This document shows, one piece after another, positions 1-12,385 of a stretch of 64,000 nt of DNA. The position numbers and the translations under genes were made by a program. Numbering within the stretch: the first letter of the stretch is position 1; each line of letters begins with the position of its first letter. Source of the DNA: Branchiostoma floridae (Eukaryota; Chordata; Leptocardii; Amphioxiformes; Branchiostomatidae); the NCBI RefSeq assembly GCF_000003815.2, contig NC_049986.1:11796706-11860705 (forward strand), written 5' to 3'. A model generated the notes under the pieces. It did not search any database, was not told where the DNA came from, and was given only the letters and a program-made list of their open reading frames with translations.

Positions 1-71
1 AGAAAGAAAAAAGTTTTTCGACCTTGCGTTTAAAAAAAAGTTAGATTATAGCCTTAAATGATGAGACTTAC

Positions 72-202
72 TTTTCTTCTCTCTGTAGCTCCACAGCCTT
101 ATGAGGGTCCCATCCACCCAGTGATGGACAGTCTCCTACCACAACCACACAGTGGCGGTCAGACACAGCAACCTTCACTCGGAAAGTGACCTGGGATGTC
201 AT
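72..202 (-). CDS. First coding exon of a CBM20 (starch-binding) domain protein, GPCPD1-like; gene runs off the left edge
   Basis: Reading leftward from an ATG at 202, the exon encodes about 43 residues beginning MTSQVTFRVKV and containing VVVGDCPSLGGWDPHKAVEL. This is the start of a CBM20 fold: a beta-strand followed by the 'G.C..LG.W.P..A..L' signature. It ends at a consensus donor (GTAAGT, 66-71). In animals an N-terminal CBM20 occurs in the glycerophosphocholine phosphodiesterase GPCPD1 and in laforin; the spacing and the SQV start fit GPCPD1 best, but the catalytic part is outside the window. An in-frame open stretch lies upstream of the ATG, but an acceptor at 270-271 suggests that 203-269 is 5'UTR. 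I am confident of a CBM20 start and not of the family member. Confidence 0.65.
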
Positions 203-269
203 GTTACTTTTGTTAGCTCCTTTGTCCTGTTGTGTGCTGACTGACACTGGCCATCCAGCTAGAGGAAAC
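203..269 (-). other. Probable 5'UTR part of the CBM20 gene's first coding exon
   Basis: On the minus strand a plausible acceptor (TTTCTACAG) ends at 270, and the exon then runs into the ATG at 202. A non-coding first exon further right is implied; the candidate donor is at 2067. Confidence 0.4.
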
Positions 270-766
270 CTGTAGAAATCCCAAAGATTAACAACTACAT
301 GTACATGTAGTATGAAATGTAAAAATCTATCTAACTGTCTGCACATATTGTTGACGGAGCAAAATAAATCATCACAAACTTTTCAATATTAGAGTAAGGA
401 CGTTACATCAACGGCATGCATCCTCAACCATATTTGTACCTCCTAGTTAAGATTCTACTTCTTTTTTACTACTAAGTGTCATGTATCTAAAGTGCCCAGC
501 ACATTTTTCCAGACCAAGAATAAACTGGTTTTTTAAACTTTCTAAGCCAGACAGGAAACCTCTCCCACACCAGAGACATTTACATGTATTGTATTGTATG
601 GTTGTTTTAATTGCTTAATTGTGATGTTAGGCAGTGTGTATTGAAGACAAACCAAAGCAACCCAATTATGTGCAGCTCCCACGGGAGGAGTTTCTGGTAA
701 AACCAAGGAGTCTTGTCTGGAATCTTTATAAAATCTCCTTGAGTTCGTAGTTTAACTAAAGAGCGA

Positions 767-895
767 GGCTATTGACACACCCAGTGTGTCAATAGCCTAA
801 CAGGCTACTGACACACTGAGTGTGTCGATAGCCTGTTTAGGCTATTGGCACACTGAGTGTGTCGATAGCCTGTTAGGCTATTGACACACCCAGTG
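767..895. repeat. Array of ~28-bp palindromes, left end of a ~970-bp element
   Basis: About 3.5 units of a near-perfect palindrome (GGCTATTGACACAC..GTGTGTCAATAGCC) are separated by 8-9 bp spacers of the type GTTTAGGCT. A shorter array of the same unit occurs at 1674-1737, so the two arrays bracket 770-1737 as a candidate non-autonomous element within intron 1 of the CBM20 gene. Confidence 0.7.
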
Positions 896-1440
896 ATAGA
901 AACCACTAAAATGAGGAAATCTTACGATTATATTTGACAATCAACACTCTGAAAAATACAAATGGCATCCTGTGTCCATTATCAACCCAAAATACGATCT
1001 TTTTCACGTGTTTACGGCACAATTTTAAACATCGGAATCTGCTATCATATAGGGTGCTAGTTTTACTGTCACCGCATGTGATCATGGCAGCCATGTTGGA
1101 TCCGTTAGGAACACGTTTTCAGCTGTGTTTACCGACGAATTCCTGCCGTATTGGAGAATTTTCGGCCTCAAAACTTATATCACTAAGGAAGCGAAGTTAT
1201 AGTTGTTGTTTTACCTCCGTTATTTTTAATGTGAAAGAAATATTCTTCCGAGTCGCTGCCGATAGCGCCGGAACCACACGGCCGAAACTTATGACATGTT
1301 TTGTGGTCAGTGTTATTTTTGGTTTATATTGTTAACAGAAACTTTAAAAGTTGTTTGTTTATATATAAAATATTCTTATATCAAATGGATGTTTAAAAAG
1401 GGACAAGAAAAATTGAAAAAAAAAAAAAAATTAAAAAAAA

Positions 1441-1482
1441 CTCCGGCGCGGACTCAACGCTCTATCCACTACGCTACGTCAT
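1441..1482 (-). repeat. tRNA-like fragment (SINE head or relic)
   Basis: On the minus strand the sequence reads GTAGCGTAGTGGATAGAGCG then TTGAGTCC, which fits a tRNA A-box and D-arm. It is followed directly by a T-rich run (1418-1440 read on the minus strand). No B-box or acceptor stem is present, so it is not an intact tRNA gene. Confidence 0.3.
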
Positions 1483-1673
1483 ACATACACGATGATGGCT
1501 GTATTACTAGTATTTGGTATCCAGATGTAGGGCATAACTTGAAGACGTCCGTTCATTCCAAGATTCAAAGATTCCAATGTCTAATCTTCCGAACAATGTC
1601 TAATCAACTATTGTTTGTATAAAATATTGCCGGAAAGGCATGTTACAAGCTCTGATTGGCTGGTTGGCATCTC

Positions 1674-1737
1674 GGTGTGTCAATAGCCTGTTTGGCTATG
1701 AGCAGGCTATTGGCACACTGAGTGTGTCAATAGCCAC
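1674..1737. repeat. Second array of the same palindrome, right end of the element
   Basis: The sequence carries GGTGTGTCAATAGCC and GGCTATTGGCACAC followed by GTGTGTCAATAGCC, the same unit as 767-895. The interior (900-1670) contains an A-rich run at 1418-1440 and a tRNA-like stretch at 1441-1480, but no credible protein gene. Confidence 0.65.
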
Positions 1738-2067
1738 AGCGTTAACTAAATAAGAAACAGATGTCTGCTCCTCATTGAAGGTCTACCAGGCCAAGGTGGT
1801 TGAAAAATTATTTTTCAACCTCCTTGGGTCTACAAACCAGAGTTCTGTACAGGGAGCATGGATCTGCTCATTTCAATTTACCTTAACTAGCTTCTGTCTC
1901 ACCAGGGACGTTACATAAAGACTTGTCCTTGGCCTCACAACAAATCATTCCCAAGTTGACAATACGAAATACTCACTGTGCACCTGGCCTGGCCTGGGAA
2001 GGTGCCGATACTGCTTAGCGTTTCAAGGCGATATCTACAAGAATGTACTGTCTGAACGTAACGTTAC

Positions 2068-2215
2068 CTTGTGAAATCTGTAGGATGCTGCTTTGGTTCA
2101 AAGGTCTACTACAGTCTGCCCAAACAATCCAATCTTGATCTTCCGGTCACAAAATAGCAGCAGAACTATTGATGAGCAACAGCACCGCCTCCAAGGATGA
2201 CCTTTCCAATTTGAC
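2068..2215 (-). other. Candidate non-coding first exon of the CBM20 gene
   Basis: Minus-strand sequence ends in a good donor (CACAAG|GTAACG, GT at 2066-2067). It lies just downstream, in the minus sense, of a CRE and a CCAAT box at 2220-2257. It pairs with the acceptor at 270. The right-hand limit is a guess based on the promoter motifs. Confidence 0.3.
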
Positions 2216-2219
2216 CTTC

Positions 2220-2257
2220 TGACGTCACAAGGGGCACAGCTTGGCAACGCTGATTGG
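2220..2257 (-). promoter_or_regulatory. Promoter-like block: perfect CRE plus inverted CCAAT
   Basis: TGACGTCA (2220-2227) is the palindromic CREB/ATF consensus. ATTGG at 2253-2257 is a CCAAT box on the minus strand. The orientation suits the leftward CBM20 gene. Confidence 0.4.
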
Positions 2258-2369
2258 TTGGGTGATTAGGGACACCCTGTCATTCGGTTCCAAGCCACAT
2301 GTGGTTTGCATGTGGAAATCACGCCCTCAGCCGATCGCACGGCACACGACAGCCAAGGCGAAATACATG

Positions 2370-2551
2370 TACAGTCAAACCTGTATTAGGGGCCACCTCT
2401 ACAGAGGGGCCACCTGTCCATAGTGGCCACTTTTTGTCGGTCCCTTGGGTATTTTATCTACAAGTTGCCACCTCTATACAGAGGCCGCATGTCTATAGTG
2501 GCCAAATTTGTCCGGTCCCTTGAGTGGCCGCTATAGACAGGTTTGACTGTA
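2370..2551. mobile_element. 182-bp MITE with ~15-bp terminal inverted repeats and TA ends
   Basis: It starts TACAGTCAAACCTGT and ends ACAGGTTTGACTGTA, a perfect inverted repeat. Internal subrepeats (GGCCAC..CTATAG..GTGGCC) make most of it self-complementary. The flanking TA dinucleotides suggest a TA-target (Tc1/mariner-like) mobiliser. It has no coding capacity. Confidence 0.75.
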
Positions 2552-4100
2552 TAGCATGCAGCCAAATAAAGACAAACGGATGAGCTGGATGAGTTGCATT
2601 GGGGCAAAATAACAGTTCCACCAAACCAAACTTTTCTGTGAATTGCGACTGAACCGTGTCGTTATTACAAATATAAAACTTGTCAAGTTATTAGATTAAA
2701 TGCAAAATTCGTTTTTGCTTTGTACATGTACCTGCAAAACTGTTTGCACCTGTAAATGCGTATTCAACATTATGTTATGTTTTCTATGACTTTTAAGAAA
2801 TCGTCTTTATACACTTGTAGAAAGTATTCATATTCTTGTAGATAGCTCACTTGAATTAGGAACAGCTCATTCGGCGATCTCAGACCTGCATAAAAATATT
2901 TTATGCAAATGACTTACCCATTTGCAAAATGTATGCACCTTCAACAACTTACACAAGTTTAAAGTTCCCATCATTCATCATTAAGTGGTTTTGCAAGTAG
3001 TGTATTAATCATACAAATCAGTTCCTCATTTGCACATTCCAAAATTAAATGTTAAATCTGCCTCATTTTGTCGTCAAAAGATCGTATCATATCCGGACAA
3101 GAGATACATTGAAAAACATCAATTATGCAAATGTATTTTTGCATGATTTCTATTTTTTGTACAACTTTGTCTAAGCTACTTACATACCCAAAACCATAAA
3201 AATCCGTCAGTGTTTTCTTGAGTTCTCCTCCTCGGAATTTATTTACAAAAATGCCCCTGCTATTCAAGAACTAGCCGCTAGGGATGCCAGTGATTTGGGA
3301 GGGGTGGTAGATTATAAGAGAACATGATACAGAAGAAAAGTCGAAATAGCGAAAGATCGATATTCTTGTTGCAATGCAAATCTTGCCACCTGCCCTGCCC
3401 CGGATGTAACTGCCCATGTTATGTTAATTGCAGCACCATGGTTTATAATATTGTTTTGAATCGCATCTGCCATCCTTCATGATTACGTGGACTGTGTTGT
3501 ATCACGTATAGTCACAATGACTGAATCAGGTCAGCTGTCAGGGTAACATTCAGTTTGTTTTTTCTCAGCTGTCGCCCCTCTAATCCATATGTGCACTGTG
3601 GTTTATAACCACCCTAGAACACATCTTGGTGAAAGACTTTATAGCAAGATGGCCTACGGGGTTTAAACGTCACAATAGAAAACACACCGCAGAAGGCATA
3701 AGGGTAAACAATGATGTAACAGCCGCTCTATTATTCAATGGTAAGCACTATTGCTGTTGTAATCCTCTGACTCGCGTCTACAAATAGATGGAACACAATA
3801 AAGTATTGAGCTTTGGCATTATTCTAGCGCGCTCTTAGCTCAAATATAGACAAAAAACTTTAAAGTTAATCTAGAAACATGGAAACACGCACGATAAAGA
3901 AAGGACTGCATATGTTTATGAGACACGTCCATGTAACTTGCTGCGGTGTGCACATAATACTAAGTAAGCCAAATAGTTGGATGGGAAATGAATACATGTA
4001 TTGCATAATAAATTAGATAGACACATATCTCATCATTGACATCATGGTGCATTTGGAATGTTTTGTATGCTTTCCGTTGAGCGACATGTCAAAATCTGGC
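2552..4100. other. Intergenic, no gene seen
   Basis: AT-rich sequence with short open frames only, none with a recognisable domain or a supporting splice pattern. Confidence 0.5.
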
Positions 4101-4333
4101 AAGGATTAACATTTCTACTCTAATATTTCTATATTACAGAAAGCCGACTCCATCCCTCCCATATGTTTGATTTGATTATATGGATGACATCCTCGCGCAA
4201 CGATTTTTTTGCCCGTTTCCAAATAAAAACAAAGCTTACAATCGTACCGTAAATCATATAAAGCAGCCGCAAAGTGATCAAATATATGCCGTATGTTGCA
4301 AAAAAAATCACAAGATGAAGGTGAGCTGAGGAG

Positions 4334-5312
4334 GCACAGTATTATTTTTGAATGACGGAAAAGGGGGCGTTGTCATCAGACAATAAGGGAAAATCGAAAA
4401 GTAACACAGTTCAAGGGACAGTGAACAAGTTGATCATATATAGGTGCAAACAGAGCTACAGTATCCCCAAATCACGATTTTGATACATTCGCAACATTTC
4501 ATTATTCTATTCCCATGTTAGTGTAGCCTGGGTACCGTCGCCAAACGTGTCCAGATGTACGGCCGTGTAAGTCAACATTTGGGAGGGGACAGTGAAAAGT
4601 TGGTCACTATTATGGAAGTACATGTAGTATATATTGATATAGAACACCGCATGGCAGCAAAATGAATATAGAACAAAATGAAAGTGAGGTGAGTCTCAAG
4701 CAACCATGGTATGACCAAATCAGGCTGGTTCAGTGGCACAGTATTATTTTTGAATGACGGAAAAGGGGGCGTTGTCATCAGACAATAGGAGGAAATCGAA
4801 AAGTAACACAGTTCAAGGGACAGTGAACAAGTAGATCATATATAGGTGCAAACAGAGCTATTAAGTGCCCAGGGCCTCTCTTTAGTATCCCCAAATCACG
4901 ATTTTGATACATAGCCAACATTTCCTTATTCTATTCTCATGTTCGTGAAGTTCGTCGCCAAAAGTGTTCCGAGATGTCAACATTTGGGAAGGGACAGTGA
5001 AAAAGTTGGTCACCATTATGGAAGTACATGTATTATATATTGATACATAACACCGCATGGCAGCTAAATGAAGAGAGAACAAAATGAAAGTGAGTTGAGG
5101 AAGCTTGCAGAACTGTCTCAAGTAACCATGGTATGACCAAATCAGGCTGCATGGTTCAGTGGCACAGTATTATTTTTGAATGACGGAAAAGGGGCGTTGT
5201 CAGAAGACAATGGAGAAATCTTCGAAAAGCTAGCCATCCATGCGCTATTTTTTCACTGTACCTTGAACTGTGTAGGCTACACAGTTCAAGGGACAGTGAA
5301 CAAGTAGGGCAT
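4334..5312. repeat. Tandem repeat, ~400-425-bp unit, two full copies plus one partial
   Basis: The block starting CACAGTATTATTTTTGAATG recurs at about 4334, 4736 and 5161 (periods 402 and 425). Each copy continues into ACACAGTTCAAGGGACAGTG. The third copy is rearranged and carries a new palindrome at 5252-5300. Confidence 0.75.
5252..5300. repeat. 49-bp palindrome inside the third tandem copy
   Basis: TTCACTGTACCTTGAACTGT is followed within a few bases by its inverse complement ACAGTTCAAGGGACAGTGAA, with one mismatch. The first two tandem copies hold only the right half, so the palindrome arose by local inverted duplication. Confidence 0.7.
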
Positions 5313-5590
5313 GGATGCATGGAGATAAAAAAGATCCAGTGTCTATGTTTAGTATCCCAGTCAGGGGTTGTGTGGTGTAACGGCAGGGTGTTTGGTCCAT
5401 AACCCAGAAGTTTTGGCCACTTTAGATTTCGCATAATGAAGGAAATTTTCTATTTTGGCCAAACTTTTTTTTATTCGCACGCTCGCATCAGTTTAGGGGT
5501 TTCCAGATGATGTCATCCGTATGATAGAATCAACATGGCCTAATGTATAAAAAATAGATAAAATCAATAGATATATACTAGTATATATCA

Positions 5591-5592
<2 letters not shown>

Positions 5593-5637
<45 letters not shown>
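5593..5637. repeat. (TG)n microsatellite
   Basis: About 22 uninterrupted TG units, followed by TATA/CATATG-rich sequence to about 5680. The open frames crossing it are artefacts of the dinucleotide run. Confidence 0.95.
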
Positions 5638-5640
<3 letters not shown>

Positions 5641-6219
5641 CATATGTATATATGTATATGTTTATGTGTATGTATATGAACAAAACATCGCAAATACGCG
5701 CTGAAAACAAGCCCGACTGCTACATCTGCTCGGAGATGAGTTGTTGGTCTTGTGATCCCGGATACACAGTGGCGCAGCCCTGCTTGTGTTTACATGTGTC
5801 CGGCGGACGCCGGTCTATTATTTGGCTGAAAAATTTCATGGTCCGGTACCTGGCATATATTGCACTAAGGACGTTGTGCAATTTATTACCATTTTCAAGT
5901 AAATCATGCAAAAATTATGGGTCGGGTTTCTTGAAAGAAATATTTAATGCACACCTACCAGGGCACAGGAGTAAAGTATACATATATACATATACATATT
6001 TGGTCACAAAATGGCCAAAAACTCAATAGGACCATTTTGAAAGAATTTTACAAATATTGCCTTAACAGATGAAATCTGATACTTTTGGGTTTATCACATG
6101 TTATTTCTTTAGCCTGGGAAAGTTTTGTTGGGAAAGCAGATTGTAACAGCCACGACTTATACAAGGGCTCTAAAACATCTGATTGTACCATGCTGTAATA
6201 CGATAGTTTTGTATCACAT

Positions 6220-6600
6220 TAGGCCATGTTGAATTGGTTATATGGATGACATTCGCGCGAACATCAATTTTCCAAAAGAAAAAGAACAAGTTTTTGAACA
6301 TCATACAAAGCAGTTATATGCCGTAAATTAAAAAAAAAGGAAACGTATAGTAATGTCATTGAATGCCAAAGTAAGTTTCAAAGTCAAAGAAAAAGATGAG
6401 AAAGAATATTAATAAACATGAAAAACCTACTGTTCGGTATACCATACCTCCGTGCCAATTGTTCAACCTTCCTGGCCACTTATAGTTTATACGGAAGGAA
6501 ACTATTGTTTTGTACAAACTTTTATTTAATCACCCGCTCGCTCGATCAGTTTTGGAATTCCCGGACGATGTCATCCATGTAATCAAATCAACGCGGCCTT
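6220..6600. mobile_element. ~380-bp non-autonomous element with ~30-bp imperfect terminal inverted repeats
   Basis: The left end AGGCCATGTTGAATTGGTTA then TATGGATGACAT matches the inverse of the right end (ATGTCATCCATGTAATCAAA then TCAACGCGGCCT). Related ends occur inverted at about 5500-5546 and about 4160-4200, so this is a family with at least four termini in this region. No transposase was seen. Confidence 0.55.
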
Positions 6601-9600
6601 ACCTGCAATTCCCATTCGATTTAGTACCGAATTTCTTTCTACTCATCACACGATCTTCTGCTAAGAAAAACAGGATCTTTGGTTTCTCGCTTCCCTGGCG
6701 ATAGTACAAAGTCGCTATGTATACAGTGCGTTACAACATTCAACCCACACAGCTGAGATATCCTGATACTATACATAAGCTGATTTAGCTCATAGCTTAC
6801 ACAAGATATAAGACAGTTTAAAATGGTTTTCTCACAAGAAGCGGCATTAGCCACTGCGGCTCTGGTATTTCTCTGGTTAGGGAAAGAATCACGTGTGAGC
6901 CTGGTGTCATATGATCTGAATTAGGCCGGATGCGGAACGATTGATTTAACGCTGTTGCACTTAGCTCAGGCAAATAGTCATATCGGTTTTCACCATTATG
7001 AAATAACAGAACGAACAGCATAAACACATACAGAACGTTATTTTCCGCATACTGCTATCGTGTTTAACTCATATATCCGCCTACGTAGGTCAATGTATTT
7101 ATACTTTATTCCAAATGCGAGACCAGATCTTCCATACGTGACTGTGCGGTTATCGGTAATATTTTGTTGTCCTGCATGTAGCCTCGTAGTATTCTGCATA
7201 GTACTACTGTCTATATAGTCGCCATACATCGTACCTTGTGCGATTGTTTAGCAATAAAATTCATTCAATCATTCATAATATACTACGAATGTTCACAGCA
7301 GCAAATACAGACACTCATACTAACTTCAAAAAGCGTTAAGAATACAAGATGAAACTTGTCGACTGTATAGTACATAGGCTAAGAAAACAAGATGCCTTGT
7401 GATCTTTTGGTTCATTCTGTATTTGTTGACATGTTATTGTATCCTGTAGAATAGTATGTTGGTTGGTGTATAGAGGACGTTTGCTCGAGTGCCTTTGTCT
7501 AAAAACATATTTACAATGCTTACTCCCCACCCCCGCTCCGACAAGCATTGTTAACTTTGTCTATACCCCAAAGTCACATGTCATCGTGAATAATGAGCAG
7601 GAAGAAATAAGTTCCTGCAGAAAATAAATGTAGCTTCGTCCGAGTGCCAGACCGGACACCGTAACAAACGACTGGTTAAGTCGATAAAAATCACGCACCG
7701 AGCTTTCTCTGTCCTTTCAATGTTTGTGTGTTCCGCAAAGTTCCGCATACCATGATATCTACAATGAACATAAATCCCCTCGCTGGCTCTTTGTAGTACG
7801 CATAATCATTTATGGTCGACATATCACTTACCCTTAAATATATACAATGGAAGCCCCCCGGGCTAAGAAAAAGGTCGGTACATAGTATACTGTACATTAT
7901 ATTGTACATATTGTCAATGCAGCTTTGCAACTTTCGCAAACCGCAAATGTATACATTTGCGCACAATATGTGAGAATTGAAGGTATACTATACAAAATGA
8001 ATGCAAGTTTATATATTCACAAACGTTGTTTCCTTGATGAATTGTACAGGTCGACCAGCTTAACTTATAGGACCTTCTAGAAAATCAAAATGTAGGATGA
8101 ATGATGGCGATTGTGATTACTAAGGTCAAAGGTTGCCGTCTGTAACGTATCCTGTTCAAACAGAAGGGGCAAAGATTATCATCTGATCTGAGGCTCCGTG
8201 ACTTGTGAGGTTTGACCGAGGCTACGCCTGAGCTGAGAATTACAGTACTTAGTCACCAAAGCAGACGAAAGGTCAATGCATGTCACAGTATGCCTGGTGC
8301 ATCTTTGATTCAAACTACGATTTTTACCAGTTGCATGGTCATCTTCAAAACACTGCAGAGTTATGAAATGCAACACAATTGGATTAACAATTGCTTGTCC
8401 TTCATAGAAGCAGATGGAAAATATGCCAAATTTGACTTAATTGTGACATCCTATCTCTTAGAAGTACATGTGTCCCAGCAGACCTCCACCAAGTCAACCA
8501 TGGAGGCCTCCAGGGCACGTTTTCTGACTTTCTTGTGTCTGGGGTACTACAATCAGACAATTATTTTCACATGAGTTGCCACATTCTTTACTTAGGTGGA
8601 AAGTGAGTCTCCGTTGGTTTAGATTTGTCAAGTTTGCCTCCGGCCCATTTTAGGCACTGTAGTTTAAGATATTAGGCACGGGAAGAACTAAAGTGCTAAG
8701 GTAAGTTTAAATAACGTTTTTAAACGTGTACCATCATGCTGTTTACTAGTATGCAACCAGTACGTGCACAGCTGTGTTTCGTTTAGTGTCATATGCATGC
8801 TTAACAACTGTGTAATACAAATGACAATGTCTGGTTTAACAATAGATTCTTTGCATATAGTACACATCGTGGTACATTTCAAGGACGTCAATGCCATGAC
8901 ATGTCCTTGGTTACGGTGGTGATGACTGTGTGGTTTAGCTAGTGTGTTGCAGCTTGACACTGAGTAATTCTTCACTATTATGATCTTTCACTCTTTGTAA
9001 TCTAATTGATGTTGATGGGACATTTTACCACGCCAAATCTGCCCTTGAAACTGTGAGAGAAGGAAACGCCCAGTGCACAAATCCGGTCCAACAACTCTAG
9101 GAGAGTTCCAAAGGGCAAAGTGCAATGTGCATGACATAAGATTCTTCAATGAAGCAAAGGAACACAGGCACATATCACAGATTCCCACGTATCAAATGTC
9201 AAAATTTTGACTTACACCATGAACGACGAACTTATTGGTTTTGCGCATCATCCTTGTTTCCTTTCGTATTAAATTGTCCTCAGTATCAATAGAATGGTAT
9301 ACGTAGGAGGTTAAATGTTGACGGATCTTGAGAGTGACCCGTTGATAACAGGGTCAATTCGTCTGATTCACAGAATGAAGTCTTTAAATACGTGCCCTCC
9401 CCTTGTACAGCGTCCCTGGACCATGACCACGGACACCCTTTGCTAAACTCTGCTGAGGACTGCAGGTATGGGGCATTGGTACATAGCCGTAGAAAACACA
9501 TCCACGGAACCTTCTTGTTCGTCATCTCTCTGTAGATGTTTGTTTGGCTGACTGTTCGATACAAATCATAGCAATTTAAGTTTATTAGCGCGTAGCCTCT

Positions 9601-11900
9601 CAAACTCAAACTACCTGATGTCACAACATCTTGACAAAATTGACCATCGATGTAATGTAATGTCGCAGCTATTGGGGATATGGACATGTAAACATGTATG
9701 TAATGGTTTTCATTACGCACTGTAAGTGTAAAAGTATACAACAATCTGTAAACGTATTCAACTGACTGTTTAATGAATTCAACTCAAACCAGTAGTACAT
9801 GAAGTTCCCTAGCAATTGTTCCGTTCAAAATCAGAACATGATACGCACATTTGATATTCACAATGTGATCATATGTTATGGATGTTGTCATGTATATAGC
9901 AACAGCTGTTAACTGTATCCGGATAGAACGTGTCGCGGCATTAGTCGCCATGACTGGAAAGTCCGCCTCGCTGAAGGAAGGCGCGGCATTACCACCCGGT
10001 TTTCTTATCCCATCTCGCCTGGGGCTTCCTGCTAGCTGCGGGGTGACCTTTAGCCTTGTTCCGCACTGCCAGAGTTCCATTCGTGTCACGTCATGCCTCA
10101 AGTTTGTCATTTGAAGCTGTCTGAAACAAAGACCTTCGACTGTGCCGTAGTAACGCATCCCAGCTGGTGTAAAACAATATTTTATTGTTATCCCCAATAC
10201 TATAGCTCAATGTTTTCCGGCTCTTATGAAACTGGTGTGTTAAGAATTCTTGTGTTCGTCTACATGACTTTATTGTGTAACTGAAACGTGCTTAAAGGCA
10301 CGAACATTGATTAATAAACAAGTACTGTTGTGTTAGCAAAGAGCTCTGACAGTAACATATAGTGTCGCCCAAGGGCTACAAACATACGCCGGAGTAAGGA
10401 AGGGTTCGTCACCACCGACTCGAAATGTTACGACTGCCAAACGTTGTCTCGGCGTATGGCAGGGGACTCGCAGACTAATCAATAAATAGTGCAAGGTTAA
10501 CGGTCGGACCTTGAGCTATATTTCAACTTGCAATTATATAGAGAGTATATCTAGACAGACGTTCTAAAATGTCAGTTATAAGCGTTGTTTATTTGGTTTT
10601 GTTTACACGGTACTTGATATTTTCACCATCTGGAGAAAATGTCACTGTTGTTTATCAAAACGGACAATTGAATAGAACAGAAAACACACAAAACAAACAA
10701 ACAAATTATATGTCGGGTGCAAAGATGCAATATTGCAGTTCACCGGCTGTGTCACACACTCAGCATAAACGTTTGTTATAAAACCGACTGTATGTAGTGT
10801 AACGTTATATAACTACTATGAATAAAATGCATTAACGATTTGGTGCGTACGGGAAGATCTGGGGATTACAGTCTCATCTCATCTATATTTATGCGATGTT
10901 TGACGGGAACGGTTCTTTGATATTAGAATGCAGCTGTAGATTTTGTCCACGTATTTTGAAATCAATAAGCTTCTTGCTGGTGCATAGGACAAATTGATTT
11001 TAATAATGATTAATCAATTAAGACTACGTGTGAAGAACATATGCAATGTGAAAGACTGGAAACGATTAGCCATTTTCTTTAGGTTTTACTGTACACTTAT
11101 TTTGTTATTAACGTATGGTACATTTATTTTGTTATCGACGTATGATGTATTTTGTTTTAGTCCCAAATCACTAGTTTATTGAGACAGGTGCGACGCTATG
11201 TATAATACCTTCATTTATTATAGATGATTCAATGATACTATCAGCTATGTATTGACTGCATGGAAAGTGTGCTTGGTATCTTGTATTTGGATTGGTGTAT
11301 TGAAAAGTTATAATCGATGTCGTTTGTAGTGTAAAGCTTCCATTTTACGGTATTCTTTTGAGTCCCAAATGATTCCGACAAATGTACACATAACATAATG
11401 CATTTTAAGCATACAAAGGTACATTGTTCGGGTAAGATTTCAACATTTCATCGTCTACGTGTCGAAATATCAGTCACGACATGTTCCGATCCGGCTTGGC
11501 AGAAATGCTTTGAACAAGATTGATAGGCAGTCCACGAACCACCATAAATACCAGCTTTGAATTAACGACAATACATGCATCAAGCATCCTAGGTAACGTC
11601 TTTGATCTGGAAGAATTGTAATTACATACACTTATTCAATACATTCCATTCACTCAGCTACGTAAAAGCACAACCCTTTCAAATTGCTTCGGAAATTTGC
11701 ATACGAACTAATAACGTTTGCGCACGCCAGGGTTTGAAATAAACATGATAGCTGTAAAAGTGAAAACAATATCTAGTCTGCTTACTTTCACACCATTTGT
11801 GTAAGTCGATATAAACGGTATTATTTATTGTCAATTTTTCTTGCATTAATTTGGAGTTGTTTGTAAAACAATATCGACCAACCACCAACTTCACTTTGAT
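6601..11900. other. Intergenic, no supported gene
   Basis: Two minus-strand open stretches (9286-9744 and 9784-10197) are longer than the rest, and the second overlaps a GC-rich patch. Neither shows a domain I recognise or a clear exon pair. I treat the interval as intergenic. Confidence 0.4.
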
Positions 11901-12385
11901 ATATGTTAATCCCGGTGGCTGCTGGGATATGTATACCTTGTCTACAATGGCGGACTGACAGAGGTAAGGGCACAGAAGTTGTTTGTTCACTTTTGATCGT
12001 TCAGCTGTCATTTTCTGCCCGGTTTAGCGCGGCTTGCTGCTGCCAACAGTTTAGCAACTGTAGTGTAAGTAAGGTTGTAACTTTTGTTTGTGTCAGAAGT
12101 GTCATGTTGACTTACTGTGCCCTTCAAAGTATGGACCAGTTTGCCTACCGGGGCGTGCTTCCGAACTTCAGTCTTTCGGTATGGAGTTTAGATCCTGATG
12201 TTGATAGTGGGTCGTCATGCCGTTTCCAGCCGGTGGAACAAACTAATAGGCCTGTCATTAAGTCTCCAAAAGTGTTGTTGTTAACGTCATAGCAGTGGCG
12301 TTTTGCATACGTCCTGTTTACGAGGAAAAAACGGGGTTTGACTTGCAGTGTCAGCTTGTAATTTAAAGCGCCCCGCCGAGTGACC

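Noticed and set aside
767..895. CRISPR array
   Set aside because: The repeats are palindromic with 8-9 bp spacers that are themselves nearly identical. The host is a eukaryote and there are no unique spacers.
5355..5440. tRNA gene at the GTGGTGTAACGGCAGG motif
   Set aside because: Only a D-arm-like stretch is present, with no B-box; at most a degenerate SINE head.
5598..6029. 143-codon plus-strand frame starting in the TG repeat
   Set aside because: It is driven by the dinucleotide run and overlaps repeat sequence; there is no domain.
9286..10197. Two adjacent minus-strand open stretches (152 and 137 codons) as a possible gene
   Set aside because: No recognisable domain and no convincing pair of splice sites joining them. 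The length could arise by chance and from the GC-rich patch at 9930-10090.
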